Shown: positions 50,799 to 59,099, counted from the first letter of the stretch. The stretch is 64,000 nucleotides of DNA from Planctomycetota bacterium (GCA_016209685.1 JACQVQ010000009.1:186001-250000); one strand, 5' to 3'. Made by a program: numbers and translations. Notes: generated by a model from the sequence alone, not told the origin.

Positions 50799-52151
50799 AT
50801 GCGGATAATATTTTGCCTCGTGTTATGGGCCTCTACGGCTGTTGCCGGGGAAGGCATTACCCTAAATTACGAGAAAAAGACCCTGCCCAATGGCCTGAGG
50901 GTTATCCTTGTAGAGCATCACGAACTCCCCGTAGTAGCTGTGGAACTGATGGTGGAGGCCGGCTCTGCCCTTGACCCGGCTGATAGGCATGGCCTGGCTT
51001 ATCTCACTTCCTCCCTCCTCCTGGAGGGTACCACAAAAAAGACTGGCCAGGAGCTTAGTGAAGAGATAGAGTTTATTGGGGGCACCCTGCGGGAGCGTTG
51101 CGAGTACGATTTCGCCACCCTCTCGGCCACTTCGTTGAAGAGAGACCTTCCTGCTATACTTGGCCTCTTATCCCAGGTTATCCTGTCCCCGTCCTTTCCT
51201 GAAGAAGAATTAGAGAGGCATAAGGAGAAGTCCAAGGCCTCCATCCTTAGGGAGAAGGACGACCGCCGAATCATTGCAGAACGCCACATGTATGAACTCC
51301 TTTTTGATAACCACCCCTATGGCCACCCCCCCATAGGCACACTGGAAGGGCTGAAAGCGGTTACGAGATTTGACGTGGTAGAATTTCATAAGAGATACTA
51401 CCTTCCCAATAACTCCATCCTTGCGGTAGTTGGGGACTTTGACCCTGCTGAGGTATGGAAAGGGTTGGAGGACCATCTTGGGGAGTGGAAGGCCGTAGAG
51501 GCCCATGCTTTCCCCCTTCCGCTTTCCCCTTCAAGGACTGGACGGAAGATACGTCTACTGGATAAACCCGACCTCACCCAGACCGAGATGCACATTGGTC
51601 TGCTTGGGATTGAAAGGAAGAGTCAGGACTTCTTTCCCCTGCTCCTATTAAACCATGTCCTGGCCTCTGGCCCAGCTTCCAGGCTGTATACAGAACTCAG
51701 GGCCAAGAGGGGGCTGACCTACGGAGTAAACGGCAAGTTTTATGCCAGGAGAGAGAGGGGGCCTTTTTTTATCAAGACCCACACGAGAAACGAGACGACC
51801 CTGGAGACCTTGCAGTTATTGCTAAATGAACTGGAGAGGGTACGGCAGGGGGGGATAGGCCAGGAGGAACTGGAGGCCGCCAGGGCCTACTATAAAGGGA
51901 GTTTTCCACTGGGCCTTGAGACCCCCTCCCAGATTGCCTCCCAACTCCTGGAGCAGGAGTTTTATGGTTTGCCAGACGATTACCTTGAGACATATCTGGA
52001 GCACCTTGAGGCGGTGACCCTGGAGGAGGTAAATCAGCTGGCAAGGAGGTTCTTCAATCCCGATAATATGGTGATAGTCCTGGTGGGTAAGGCCGCAGAG
52101 GTGCTGGGACAGGTGAGGGGCCTTGGGGAGGTGGAACTGAGATGGCCATGA
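50799..52151 (+). CDS. M16 family protein lacking the zinc motif, secreted
   Basis: 450 residues with a signal peptide (IIFCLVLWASTAVAG). It shares the fold of the preceding gene (LPNGLRVILVEHHELPVVAVELMVEAGS), but the position of the H-x2-E-H motif reads HGLAYLTSSLLLEG, with no second His or Glu. It is therefore the inactive partner expected to form a heterodimer with the upstream peptidase. A TAGGGAGTAGGGAG tract separates the genes. Confidence 0.92.
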   Translation: MRIIFCLVLWASTAVAGEGITLNYEKKTLPNGLRVILVEHHELPVVAVELMVEAGSALDPADRHGLAYLTSSLLLEGTTKKTGQELSEEIEFIGGTLRERCEYDFATLSATSLKRDLPAILGLLSQVILSPSFPEEELERHKEKSKASILREKDDRRIIAERHMYELLFDNHPYGHPPIGTLEGLKAVTRFDVVEFHKRYYLPNNSILAVVGDFDPAEVWKGLEDHLGEWKAVEAHAFPLPLSPSRTGRKIRLLDKPDLTQTEMHIGLLGIERKSQDFFPLLLLNHVLASGPASRLYTELRAKRGLTYGVNGKFYARRERGPFFIKTHTRNETTLETLQLLLNELERVRQGGIGQEELEAARAYYKGSFPLGLETPSQIASQLLEQEFYGLPDDYLETYLEHLEAVTLEEVNQLARRFFNPDNMVIVLVGKAAEVLGQVRGLGEVELRWP

Positions 52152-52410
52152 GACAATTATGAGACCTCTGAAAAAGTCACAGCAACGCAATGTGTCATTC
52201 TGAGCGAAGCGAAGAATCTAGTAGTTCAGGAGATTCTTTCCGCCTCAGGCAGACTTCGCTCCCTCAGATGCCGTCCTGAGCGAAGCCGAAGAGCCTGCCC
52301 TGAGCGGAGCGAAGGGATGGCGGATTTTCAATTCGCCTCGGGCGGATGTTATCCATCTTTATAGCAAATATATTTTTCTTTTTTCAAGTATATGTTATGC
52401 TGATGAGCTA
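52152..52410. repeat. Cluster of GAGCGAAGCGAAG and CCGCCTCAGGC repeats
   Basis: The 259-base gap holds TGAGCGAAGCGAAGAATCT, CCTGAGCGAAGCCGAAGAG and CTGAGCGGAGCGAAGGGATGG. CCGCCTCAGGCAGAC and CGCCTCGGGCGG follow. These families recur at 22860, 45850 and 55120. Near 52370-52400 the sequence becomes T-rich before the LipS2-like gene. No clear promoter with both boxes was found. Confidence 0.75.
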
Positions 52411-53322
52411 ATGGACACCGCCGCCGCAAAAAAGATAACATTCTACGCCCCAGGGATTAAACGTTACGAGACGGAGGAATTGGCACAGAAGACCCCTTCT
52501 CATTTCTTGCCATTCAGTGTCACGGGGACTGAGTGTGCCCTGGGATGCGACCACTGTAAAGGTGAACTCCTGAGGTTTATGAGGCCCACCTTAACCCCTG
52601 AGGAGTTAATCAGGAGATGCAAGGAAGATTTAATAGAAGGTCTCGGGGGGGTGCTCATCTCCGGGGGCTGTAACAGGCATGGACGGGTGCCGCTGGAGGG
52701 GTTCTTTGACGCTATGGGCTATCTGAAGAGAGAGTTGGGCCTGAAGGTCTTCGTCCACTCCGGCCTGGTGAATAAGTCTCAGGCCAGGGGGCTACACGAG
52801 GCCCAGGTGGATGCCGTACTCCTGGACGTTATCGGCAGTGACCAGACTATTAGAGAGATTTACCACCTGGAGGCCACCACCCTGGACTACGAGGCCTCCC
52901 TGCACAACCTCTCACGGTTTAACGTCCCAATAATGCCCCACGTTGTCCTGGGCCTTCAATATGGGAGGCTGGAGGGAGAGGGGAAGGCCCTGGAAATGGT
53001 CTCCCACTATAAATTAAAGGCCCTAGTACTGGTCATCCTTACTCCCCTCCTCGGGACGCCTATGGAAGGGGTGAAGCCGCCCAGTTTAAGAGACGTCCAG
53101 GATTTCTTTGCCGAAGCCAAAAGGAGGCTCCCGCATACACCCGTCATCCTGGGCTGTGCCAGGCCAATGGGGCAGTACAAGCAGGAGGTAGATAGATTGG
53201 CCGTAGAGGCTGGTCTGGACGGGATTGCCTTTCCGGCCGAAGGGATAGTCTCCTACGCCACTAGTAGAGGCAGGGAGGTGTCCTTTATTGAGAGTTGTTG
53301 CGGGTTCAATATTAGGGATTAG
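52411..53322 (+). CDS. Radical SAM protein, LipS2-like (lipoate assembly)
   Basis: 303 residues. The cluster motif is TECALGCDHCKGELL (C-x3-C-x2-C, about 42-49). LISGGCNRHGRVPLEGF and ILGCARPMGQYKQEVDRLAVEAGLDGIAFP match a conserved uncharacterised radical SAM group to which LipS2 proteins belong. A terminal SCCGF could bind a second cluster. The companion LipS1-like and lplA-like genes are about 5 kb upstream. Separate but near placement in one genome region supports a shared pathway. Function is inferred. Confidence 0.7.
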   Translation: MDTAAAKKITFYAPGIKRYETEELAQKTPSHFLPFSVTGTECALGCDHCKGELLRFMRPTLTPEELIRRCKEDLIEGLGGVLISGGCNRHGRVPLEGFFDAMGYLKRELGLKVFVHSGLVNKSQARGLHEAQVDAVLLDVIGSDQTIREIYHLEATTLDYEASLHNLSRFNVPIMPHVVLGLQYGRLEGEGKALEMVSHYKLKALVLVILTPLLGTPMEGVKPPSLRDVQDFFAEAKRRLPHTPVILGCARPMGQYKQEVDRLAVEAGLDGIAFPAEGIVSYATSRGREVSFIESCCGFNIRD

Positions 53323-53350
53323 GGGTTAGGGGCTAGGGATTAGTAAATAA
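53315..53350. repeat. GGGATTAGGGGTTAGGGG tandem tract
   Basis: Short G-rich tandem words (TTAGGGG, CTAGGGA, TTAG) after the LipS2-like gene. Similar tracts lie at 43455-43490 and 50766-50795, with inverse copies at 42032-42066 and 60250-60290. Such tracts could form G-quadruplexes. Confidence 0.65.
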
Positions 53351-53374
53351 TTTGCATTGCGGGGAGGAAAAAAC

Positions 53375-53926
53375 TTGGAAAAGACCCTCCAGAGTGAACT
53401 AATCTACGGTGGGAGGCGGATCAAGCTTTATCGCGATGAAGTTGAACTGCCCAGTGGTAAGAAGACCTATAGAGAAGTAGTGAGTCACCCCGGCTCCGTA
53501 GCCGTGGTCCCAATTGTCAAGGAAGGAGAGGTATTGCTGATAAAACAATATCGCTACGCCATAAAGGGTCTTATTTATGAGATACCAGCCGGTACCCTGG
53601 AGAAGGGAGAGACACCTGAGCAATGTGCCATGAGGGAGATGGTGGAGGAGACAGGCTATCTGCCCCGTAAACTAGAGAAGCTGGGCCAGTTTTACCCCTC
53701 TCCAGGGGTACTAAACGAGTTCATGCACCTGTATAAGGCCAGCCAGCTTGTCAGGCAAGTACCAGAAACTGGCACTCCAACACGCGAAGAGAGTATTGAA
53801 CAAGTGGTAACCCTCCGCCTTAGCCAGGCAGTAGACATGATAAGGAAGGGGGAGATAGTGGACGGCAAGACCATCTGCGGCCTGCTCTGGGTGGTGTTTG
53901 GCATACCTAAGGTAGAACAGTATTAA
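53375..53926 (+). CDS. NUDIX hydrolase, ADP-ribose pyrophosphatase-like
   Basis: 183 residues from TTG 53375, chosen because GGGGAGG lies 7 bases upstream; an earlier in-frame TTG is inside the ribosome site. The Nudix box is GTLEKGETPEQCAMREMVEETGY, and KQYRYAIKGLIYEIPAG is typical of the ADP-ribose pyrophosphatase branch. FYPSPGVLNEFMHLYKA follows. It hydrolyses nucleoside diphosphate sugars; the exact substrate is not decided by sequence. Confidence 0.9.
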   Translation: MEKTLQSELIYGGRRIKLYRDEVELPSGKKTYREVVSHPGSVAVVPIVKEGEVLLIKQYRYAIKGLIYEIPAGTLEKGETPEQCAMREMVEETGYLPRKLEKLGQFYPSPGVLNEFMHLYKASQLVRQVPETGTPTREESIEQVVTLRLSQAVDMIRKGEIVDGKTICGLLWVVFGIPKVEQY

Positions 53927-53951
53927 GAAGCGAAGCCTGAGCGTGCCATCA

Positions 53952-54923
53952 TCATCTGTTCCGGCTCACTACGTGATCGGCGAGATGAAGGAGGGAGGTC
54001 TTATACTCCGACTCGGGCAGGATGGAGATTTCTTCCTTGGCCTCCTCCACGTAGTGGCGGGCCTTGTTCAGGGAGTATTCTACGGCCTCATGCTTTGAAA
54101 AGAGTTCCAGTACGCCAGCACGGTTCTGGGTGGTAAAGTTCTGGAATATCCACGTGCAGGTACTCTTGCGGCTGGCCTCTGGCAGATTCTCTACCAGCTT
54201 TATCAAGGGCAGGGTAAGCTTTCCCTTCTGCATGTCTGTGGATAGGGACTTGCCCATCTCATCCTCTGTACCCACAATATCCAGGCAATCATCCACAATC
54301 TGGAAGGCAAGCCCCACCTTGAGTCCGTAGCGGGTGAGGGCCTCCTGGAGCTTGCGGTTAGCACCAGCAAACATGGCCCCCAGGCGACAACTGGTGGCAC
54401 AGAGGCTGGCCGTCTTCCGCTCTATGATGTCCATGTACTCCTCTTCAGTAAGACCCAGGTCGTAGCGGCGCTGGAGTTGTATTAGCTCTCCCTCGCACAT
54501 GACGTTTACCGTCTGAGACATTATGTAGGTAGACAACTGGGAGTCCATAGCGGCCAGGATGGTAAAGCCCCTGGACCAGATGTAGTCCCCCAGGAGTATG
54601 GATATCTCCCTGCCCCAGATGGAGTTAACACTGGAGACATGCCGCCTCACAGTGGCCTCATCTATTATGTCATCGTGAATCAGGGTGGCTATGTGGACTA
54701 ATTCCACCACCACGGCAAGGTCCAGGTGTTGAGGGACTAGCCTGCCGCAACTCTGGGCAGACAGTAGCAGTAAGGCAGGTCTGAACCTCTTGCCTTTGTA
54801 TCGGCTGACGTGGAGGATAATCTCTGCTATCTTCTCATGCTTGGAGGAAAGATCAGTTGTGAGTCGTTCCTCTACCTCCAGCATAGAGGGCAGTGTCGGT
54901 TTAACAATGTCCATCATATCCAT
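53952..54923 (-). CDS. Polyprenyl synthetase (octaprenyl/heptaprenyl-type)
   Basis: 323 residues from ATG 54923 with AAGGAT upstream; a longer start would add an unrelated 36 residues. The first Asp-rich motif is LIHDDIIDEATVRR and the second FQIVDDCLDIVG, both DDxxD, with RGKRFRPAL-like YKGKRFRPALLLL. It makes long-chain polyprenyl diphosphates for quinones or cell-wall carriers. The product length cannot be told. It converges on the NUDIX gene. Confidence 0.93.
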   Translation of the reverse strand: MDMMDIVKPTLPSMLEVEERLTTDLSSKHEKIAEIILHVSRYKGKRFRPALLLLSAQSCGRLVPQHLDLAVVVELVHIATLIHDDIIDEATVRRHVSSVNSIWGREISILLGDYIWSRGFTILAAMDSQLSTYIMSQTVNVMCEGELIQLQRRYDLGLTEEEYMDIIERKTASLCATSCRLGAMFAGANRKLQEALTRYGLKVGLAFQIVDDCLDIVGTEDEMGKSLSTDMQKGKLTLPLIKLVENLPEASRKSTCTWIFQNFTTQNRAGVLELFSKHEAVEYSLNKARHYVEEAKEEISILPESEYKTSLLHLADHVVSRNR

Positions 54924-55046
54924 ATATGTTATCCTTGCGCCATAACTTAGGTATAAAAGACTTAAAATGATAACAAGACGTATGCAAAATGTCAATTTCT
55001 TTCTTGCTCCAGTTGCAGAGTATACAGACATAGGTTATACTTTTTA

Positions 55047-55074
55047 GTAGGGGCACGGCATGCCGTGCCCCTAC
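55047..55074. repeat. GTAGGGGC palindrome (28 bases)
   Basis: A perfect inverted repeat, GTAGGGGCACGGCA and its complement. It has the same outer arms as 3284-3311 but a different centre, showing that the core of the family varies while the ends are kept. Confidence 0.9.
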
Positions 55075-55184
55075 ATAAATATAAGGGGGCGGAAGCCCCC
55101 TTATCCGCCTAAGCCTGCCCTTGAGCGGAGCGAAGGGGCGGATTACCCATGCCCATATACTCCACACTTCGGGGGTATTCGTAC

Positions 55185-55214
55185 TTGACAGAAGGTATTC
55201 CGTTAATGTTTAAT
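55185..55214 (+). promoter_or_regulatory. Promoter of the CDP-alcohol phosphatidyltransferase gene
   Basis: A perfect TTGACA (55185-55190), an 18-base spacer and TTTAAT (55209-55214). Transcription would begin near 55221, about 46 bases before the ATG. Confidence 0.6.
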
Positions 55215-55266
55215 TAATCCTATGTCCTGTTTCAAGAGAGGCCATTAACAAGTCCTGGAATCTTAC

Positions 55267-55836
55267 ATGACACTAGCCAACAAAATAACTCTGCTGCGGA
55301 TTCTTCTCACCCCGTTTCTCATCTTATGCACCCTGGAGGCCGCAAATGGCGAATTGTTCAGGTGTCTTGCGGGAAGTCTCCTCTTTTTTGTGGGAGTAGG
55401 CGACGCCGTAGATGGATATGTAGCTAAAAAGAGAAATGAGGTTACAAAGCTGGGCCAATTCCTTGACCCTGTTGCAGACAAGTTTGTTGTGATAAGCCTT
55501 TGTATAGTCTTATCGTCTCGTTTTTGGCCTGGGCCGCATCTGCCGTATTGGTTAGCTGCCCTTATATTGTGCAGAGAGTTATTTATCATTGTTGGATTCC
55601 TGTCATTGTCCTTAACCAACGTACATGTAAGCCCATGGCCGTGTCTACTGGGCAGGATAAATAACAACGCACAGCAAATTATGTATGGCGTCGTTATTTT
55701 TGGAAACTCCATGCCCGATTTTGTGTTAACGTTTTTCTGGTGGGGTACGGGCTTTTTTTCTCTTATTTCCGCGTTAGCCTATATGTGGCTTGGTGTCCGT
55801 TCCTTAGTGAACGTCAAGGCTGTAAAACGGGCATAG
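55267..55836 (+). CDS. CDP-alcohol phosphatidyltransferase (PgsA-like)
   Basis: 189 residues with about five membrane helices. The family signature is DAVDGYVAKKRNEVTKLGQFLDPVADK (D-x2-D-G, then G-x3-D-x3-D, about 54-80). It transfers a phosphatidyl group from CDP-diacylglycerol to an alcohol; size and the motif favour glycerol-3-phosphate (PgsA). Base use is slightly more AT-rich than in ribBA. It is followed 40 bases later by ribBA. Confidence 0.88.
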   Translation: MTLANKITLLRILLTPFLILCTLEAANGELFRCLAGSLLFFVGVGDAVDGYVAKKRNEVTKLGQFLDPVADKFVVISLCIVLSSRFWPGPHLPYWLAALILCRELFIIVGFLSLSLTNVHVSPWPCLLGRINNNAQQIMYGVVIFGNSMPDFVLTFFWWGTGFFSLISALAYMWLGVRSLVNVKAVKRA

Positions 55837-55876
55837 ACCGGAGTGCCCAGGAAGTAACCCGAGAGGAGTAGTAAAG

Positions 55877-57109
55877 ATGCACTTTAGCAGTATATCAGCG
55901 ATTTTGGAAGACGTCAGGGCAGGGAAGATGGTCATCGTGGTAGACGACGCCAGCAGGGAAAACGAGGGGGACCTGACCCTGGCGGCGGAGGTGGTTACTC
56001 CCCAGGCCATTAACTTTATGCTCTCCCAGGCCAGGGGCATCCTCTGCCTGGCCATCGCCCCAGAGATTGCCGAGGCCCTTGACCTCCACCCCATGGTACA
56101 TAACAACAATGCCAAATTTGAGACCCCTTTCACCGTATCTATAGATGCAAAGAATGGAATAACCACAGGGGTTTCTGCAGAGGACAGGGCCAACACCATC
56201 CTGACCACCATAAGAAAAGATGCCAGGCCTGAGGACCTGGCCCGCCCAGGCCACGTCTTTCCCTTGAAGGCCAGGGCTGGGGGGGTACTGGTCAGGACGG
56301 GCCACACAGAGGGGGCGGTGGACCTCGCCAGACTTGCTGGATTAAGACCTGCGGCTGCCGTCTGCGAGATAATGACAGAAAATGGCCACATGGCCAAACT
56401 CCCTGAACTCAAAAAGTTCGCCGAAAAACACAATCTTAAAATATGTACCATTGCCGATATTATAAGATACCGCCGTGAAAAAGAGCGGCTCATAGAAAAG
56501 AGGGTCGTAACCAACCTTCCAACACTATACGGTAATTTCAAGTTGCACCTTTATCGCTCTTACGTGGATGATTACCTCCACATAGCCCTCTGTCATGGAG
56601 ACATTGGGAGTATGGACGGTCTGCCCCCCCCCCAGCACCAGGAAGCCGTACTGGTCAGGGTGCACGACGAATGTCTGACAGGAGACATCTTCGGCTCTCT
56701 CCGCTGTGACTGCGGGGAACAGCTCCATAACTCCCTCAAGATGATTCAAAAGGAGGGCAAGGGGGTAGTGCTATACATGCGGCAGGAAGGTAGAGGCATC
56801 GGACTTGAAAATAAGCTCCATGCCTACGCCCTCCAGGAGAAGGAAGGACTGGACACGGTAGAGGCTAACGAGCGACTCGGTTTTCTCCCTGACAAGAGGG
56901 ACTACGGTATAGGTGCCCAGATTCTTAAGGACCTGGGGATAACCAAGATGCGGCTCCTGACTAATAACCCCAAGAAATTTAAGGCCCTGGAGGGTTATGG
57001 ACTGGAGATTGTGGAAAGGGTGCCAATTTCCGTTACACCGGGAAAGGAAAACGCCCGCTATCTGGAGACTAAAAAGAAGAAGTTGGGCCATCTCATAGAC
57101 GAGATTTAG
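55877..57109 (+). CDS. ribBA: Bifunctional 3,4-dihydroxy-2-butanone-4-phosphate synthase / GTP cyclohydrolase II
   Basis: 410 residues. The RibB half (about 1-200) has IVVDDASRENEGDLTLAAE and RPGHVFPLKARAGGVLVRTGHTEGAVDLARLAG. The RibA half (about 205-400) has the zinc motif GDIFGSLRCDCGEQL (C-x-C with an earlier Cys), QEGRGIGLENKL and RDYGIGAQILKDLGI. Together they supply both substrates of riboflavin synthesis. The other rib genes are not in the window. Confidence 0.96.
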   Translation: MHFSSISAILEDVRAGKMVIVVDDASRENEGDLTLAAEVVTPQAINFMLSQARGILCLAIAPEIAEALDLHPMVHNNNAKFETPFTVSIDAKNGITTGVSAEDRANTILTTIRKDARPEDLARPGHVFPLKARAGGVLVRTGHTEGAVDLARLAGLRPAAAVCEIMTENGHMAKLPELKKFAEKHNLKICTIADIIRYRREKERLIEKRVVTNLPTLYGNFKLHLYRSYVDDYLHIALCHGDIGSMDGLPPPQHQEAVLVRVHDECLTGDIFGSLRCDCGEQLHNSLKMIQKEGKGVVLYMRQEGRGIGLENKLHAYALQEKEGLDTVEANERLGFLPDKRDYGIGAQILKDLGITKMRLLTNNPKKFKALEGYGLEIVERVPISVTPGKENARYLETKKKKLGHLIDEI

Positions 57110-57114
57110 AAGCT

Positions 57115-57170
57115 AGTAGCCGCAGGCTTTAGCCTGCGAAAAACAACGCAACCTAAAGGTTGCGGCTACT
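57115..57170. repeat. Composite AGTAGCCGCAGGCT element after ribBA
   Basis: Two hairpins, GCAGGCT-TT-AGCCTGC and GCAACCT-AA-AGGTTGC, stand side by side, enclosed by AGTAGCCGCA and TGCGGCTACT at the ends. The left unit is the inverse of the elements at 2293-2314 and 21117-21138, so this is probably the full-length form of that family. It may also end ribBA transcripts. Confidence 0.85.
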
Positions 57171-57210
57171 ATACTGGTTCTAACTACGCTACGCATACCA
57201 GGAGATAAAG

Positions 57211-57717
57211 ATGATACTCAAGTTTATGAACGACGATGAGGCCCTGAGGGTGGCCGCCAACCTGGAAAAAGAGGGGTTCAACTTTTACGTTAGTGCTGCA
57301 GAAAGGGCCTCCAACCCCAGGACCTGCCGTATGTTCCATGACCTTGCGGCCGCAGAAAGGAAACACCTGGCACTCTTTGAAGACATCCGCTCAGAATTGC
57401 CCAAGAAAGGGGGAGAGCCCTGGGGCGATGAGGATGAGATGGTAAACCGCTACATCCGTATGCTAGTAGATACCGGAGTTTTCACTAGCCCCACCAAGAG
57501 AGAAAGGTCGTTGAAGAAGGCGCTCAGTGAAGAAGAGGCCCTTAGAATAGGCATACAGACCGAGAAGGACTCCATCCTGTTCTTCACAGAGGCCTCCAGA
57601 CTCTGTACCAACCCCAGGGGCAAGAGGATGTTTAAGTCCTTGATTAAAGAGGAAAAACAGCACCTCACTACCCTGGCCCAGTACCTTTTAAAGCTGAGGC
57701 GGCCTACATCCAAATAA
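57211..57717 (+). CDS. Ferritin-like (rubrerythrin-type) di-iron domain protein
   Basis: 168 residues forming a four-helix bundle with repeated E/ExxH pairs: EKEGFNFYVSAAERA, LAAAERKHLALFEDI, TEKDSILFFTEASR and LIKEEKQHLTTLAQYL. These are the ligands of a rubrerythrin-like di-iron site. The C-terminal rubredoxin domain of full rubrerythrin is missing. A tiny desulforedoxin-like gene follows 15 bases later and could supply the rubredoxin-type iron centre in trans. A role in peroxide or oxygen defence is likely. Confidence 0.85.
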   Translation: MILKFMNDDEALRVAANLEKEGFNFYVSAAERASNPRTCRMFHDLAAAERKHLALFEDIRSELPKKGGEPWGDEDEMVNRYIRMLVDTGVFTSPTKRERSLKKALSEEEALRIGIQTEKDSILFFTEASRLCTNPRGKRMFKSLIKEEKQHLTTLAQYLLKLRRPTSK

Positions 57718-57732
57718 AGGAGGCAAAAGGTC

Positions 57733-57849
57733 ATGACGGAAGACGGAGAAGTCTACTACTGCGAGATATGCGGCGCCGAGGTAAAGGTTACGAAGGGCGG
57801 GGCAGGCACACTGGTCTGCTGTGACCAGCCTATGGCCCTGAAGGAATAA
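57733..57849 (+). CDS. Desulforedoxin-like small iron protein
   Basis: 38 residues: an N-terminal GEVYYCEICGAEVKV and a C-terminal GTLVCCDQPM. The Cys pattern C-x2-C ... C-C is that of desulforedoxin and of the N-terminal domain of desulfoferrodoxin, and the length matches free desulforedoxin. It binds one iron with four Cys. AAAGG precedes the ATG. Its place next to a rubrerythrin-like gene suggests electron supply for peroxide reduction. Confidence 0.85.
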   Translation: MTEDGEVYYCEICGAEVKVTKGGAGTLVCCDQPMALKE

Positions 57850-57868
57850 AATTCTCTGCGTCTAGCCA

Positions 57869-59041
57869 ATGAGGGGTGACGTGCGCAAGATAATCCACGT
57901 AGATATGGATGCCTTTTTTGCCTCTGTGGAAGAACTGGATAACCCGGCAATCCGGGGCAAGGCAGTAATTGTGTGCGGTGGGCTAACGGGGAGGGGGGTT
58001 GTCTCTTCCGCCGCCTACGAGGCCAGGAAGTTCGGGGCCAAGAGCGCCATGCCTGTCTTCAGGGCCAGAAAGCTCTGTCCTCATGGTATCTTCCTGGAGG
58101 GACGGATGGAGCGTTACATAGAAGTCTCCCTCCAGCTAATGCGCATCCTGAAAGATTTCACGCCACTGGTAGAGCCCGTCTCTGTGGACGAGGCCTTCCT
58201 GGACGTTACCGAGGTGGCATCCGCCCGCCCAAAAGATGGCGGATTTCCAACCTCAGGCGGACTCCCGCCTAAGGACTTCGCCGGGGCAGAGGAGGTTGGC
58301 AGGCAGATAAAGAGGCGGATAAAAGAGGAGATGGACCTTACGGCCTCTGTGGGTGTGGCTACTAATAAGTTTCTAGCCAAAGTGGCCTCCGGGATGAAAA
58401 AACCCGATGGTTTCATGGTAATAACGGAGGAGGAGAAGGAAAGGGTCCTCAAGGACCTTCCGGTCTCAGAAATCCTCGGCGTAGGGAGGGTCATGGAAAA
58501 GGCCCTTCAGGAGATGGGCATACACACTATTGGGCAACTGTGGCCCGTCTCTCTGGCAGAGTTAGTAGAGAGGTTTGGAAAATTTGGCAGTTCCTTATAC
58601 TATCTATCCAGGGGGATAGATGATACCCCCGTCGTAACGGAGTGGGAGCCTAAGAGTGTAGGCCGTTCCTCTACCTTTGAAAGGGATATAAAAGACCTCA
58701 GGGTCATAAGACGCCAGCTCTACGACCTCACTGAAGACGTAGTGAGACAATTAAAGGAGATGGACCTCAGGGCTAAGACCATTACCATAAAGGTCAGATA
58801 TAGTAATTTCCAGACCATTACCCGGAGTATCACCATTGGAACCCCTGCTGACCTCTTATCCACCGTCTGGCACCATGCCGACATCCTCCTCAGGGAGAAG
58901 GTAGAACTCAAGGAAAGGGCCGTGAGGCTGGTTGGTGTCAGCCTATCCAACCTGGTTCAAGCCCCAGCCGTAGAACAACTCCACCTCTTTGAGGAGGGAG
59001 CGGGGCTTGAAGAGGCATCCACGGAAGACAGTAAGCGCTAA
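57869..59041 (+). CDS. dinB: DNA polymerase IV
   Basis: 390 residues. Y-family motifs are IIHVDMDAFFASVEELDNP, SSAAYEARKFGAKSAMP and VSVDEAFLDVTE, with the catalytic Asp and Asp-Glu. SVGVATNKFLAKVASGMKKPDG and the little-finger part SVGRSSTFERDI follow. An insertion of about 20 residues (SARPKDGG ... GGLPPKDFAG, near residue 115-135) after the palm motif is encoded by CCTCAGGCGG/CCGCCTAAGG repeat DNA. It carries out translesion synthesis. Confidence 0.95.
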   Translation: MRGDVRKIIHVDMDAFFASVEELDNPAIRGKAVIVCGGLTGRGVVSSAAYEARKFGAKSAMPVFRARKLCPHGIFLEGRMERYIEVSLQLMRILKDFTPLVEPVSVDEAFLDVTEVASARPKDGGFPTSGGLPPKDFAGAEEVGRQIKRRIKEEMDLTASVGVATNKFLAKVASGMKKPDGFMVITEEEKERVLKDLPVSEILGVGRVMEKALQEMGIHTIGQLWPVSLAELVERFGKFGSSLYYLSRGIDDTPVVTEWEPKSVGRSSTFERDIKDLRVIRRQLYDLTEDVVRQLKEMDLRAKTITIKVRYSNFQTITRSITIGTPADLLSTVWHHADILLREKVELKERAVRLVGVSLSNLVQAPAVEQLHLFEEGAGLEEASTEDSKR

Positions 59042-59048
59042 GTAGCCC

Positions 59049-59077
59049 GTAGGGGCAGGTTTCAAACCTGCCCCTAC
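59049..59077. repeat. GTAGGGGC palindrome (29 bases)
   Basis: GTAGGGGCAGGTTT-C-AAACCTGCCCCTAC, perfect arms, between dinB and the aminotransferase gene. It is the same family as 55047-55074. Confidence 0.9.
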
Positions 59078-59099
59078 AATTTCTAATAGGGAATAACCC

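Larger units (their letters stand above)
54924..55266. other. Divergent intergenic region with repeats and the pgsA-like promoter
   Basis: 343 bases without a supported gene. It contains a perfect GTAGGGGC palindrome (55047-55074), an AAGGGGGC/GCCCCCTT hairpin near 55083-55102, a CTTGAGCGGAGCGAAGGGG repeat near 55112-55131 and a good promoter for the next gene. Confidence 0.7.

Noticed and set aside
50799-52151. Second active M16 peptidase
   Set aside because: The H-x2-E-H zinc motif is absent at its expected place, so it is called the inactive partner.
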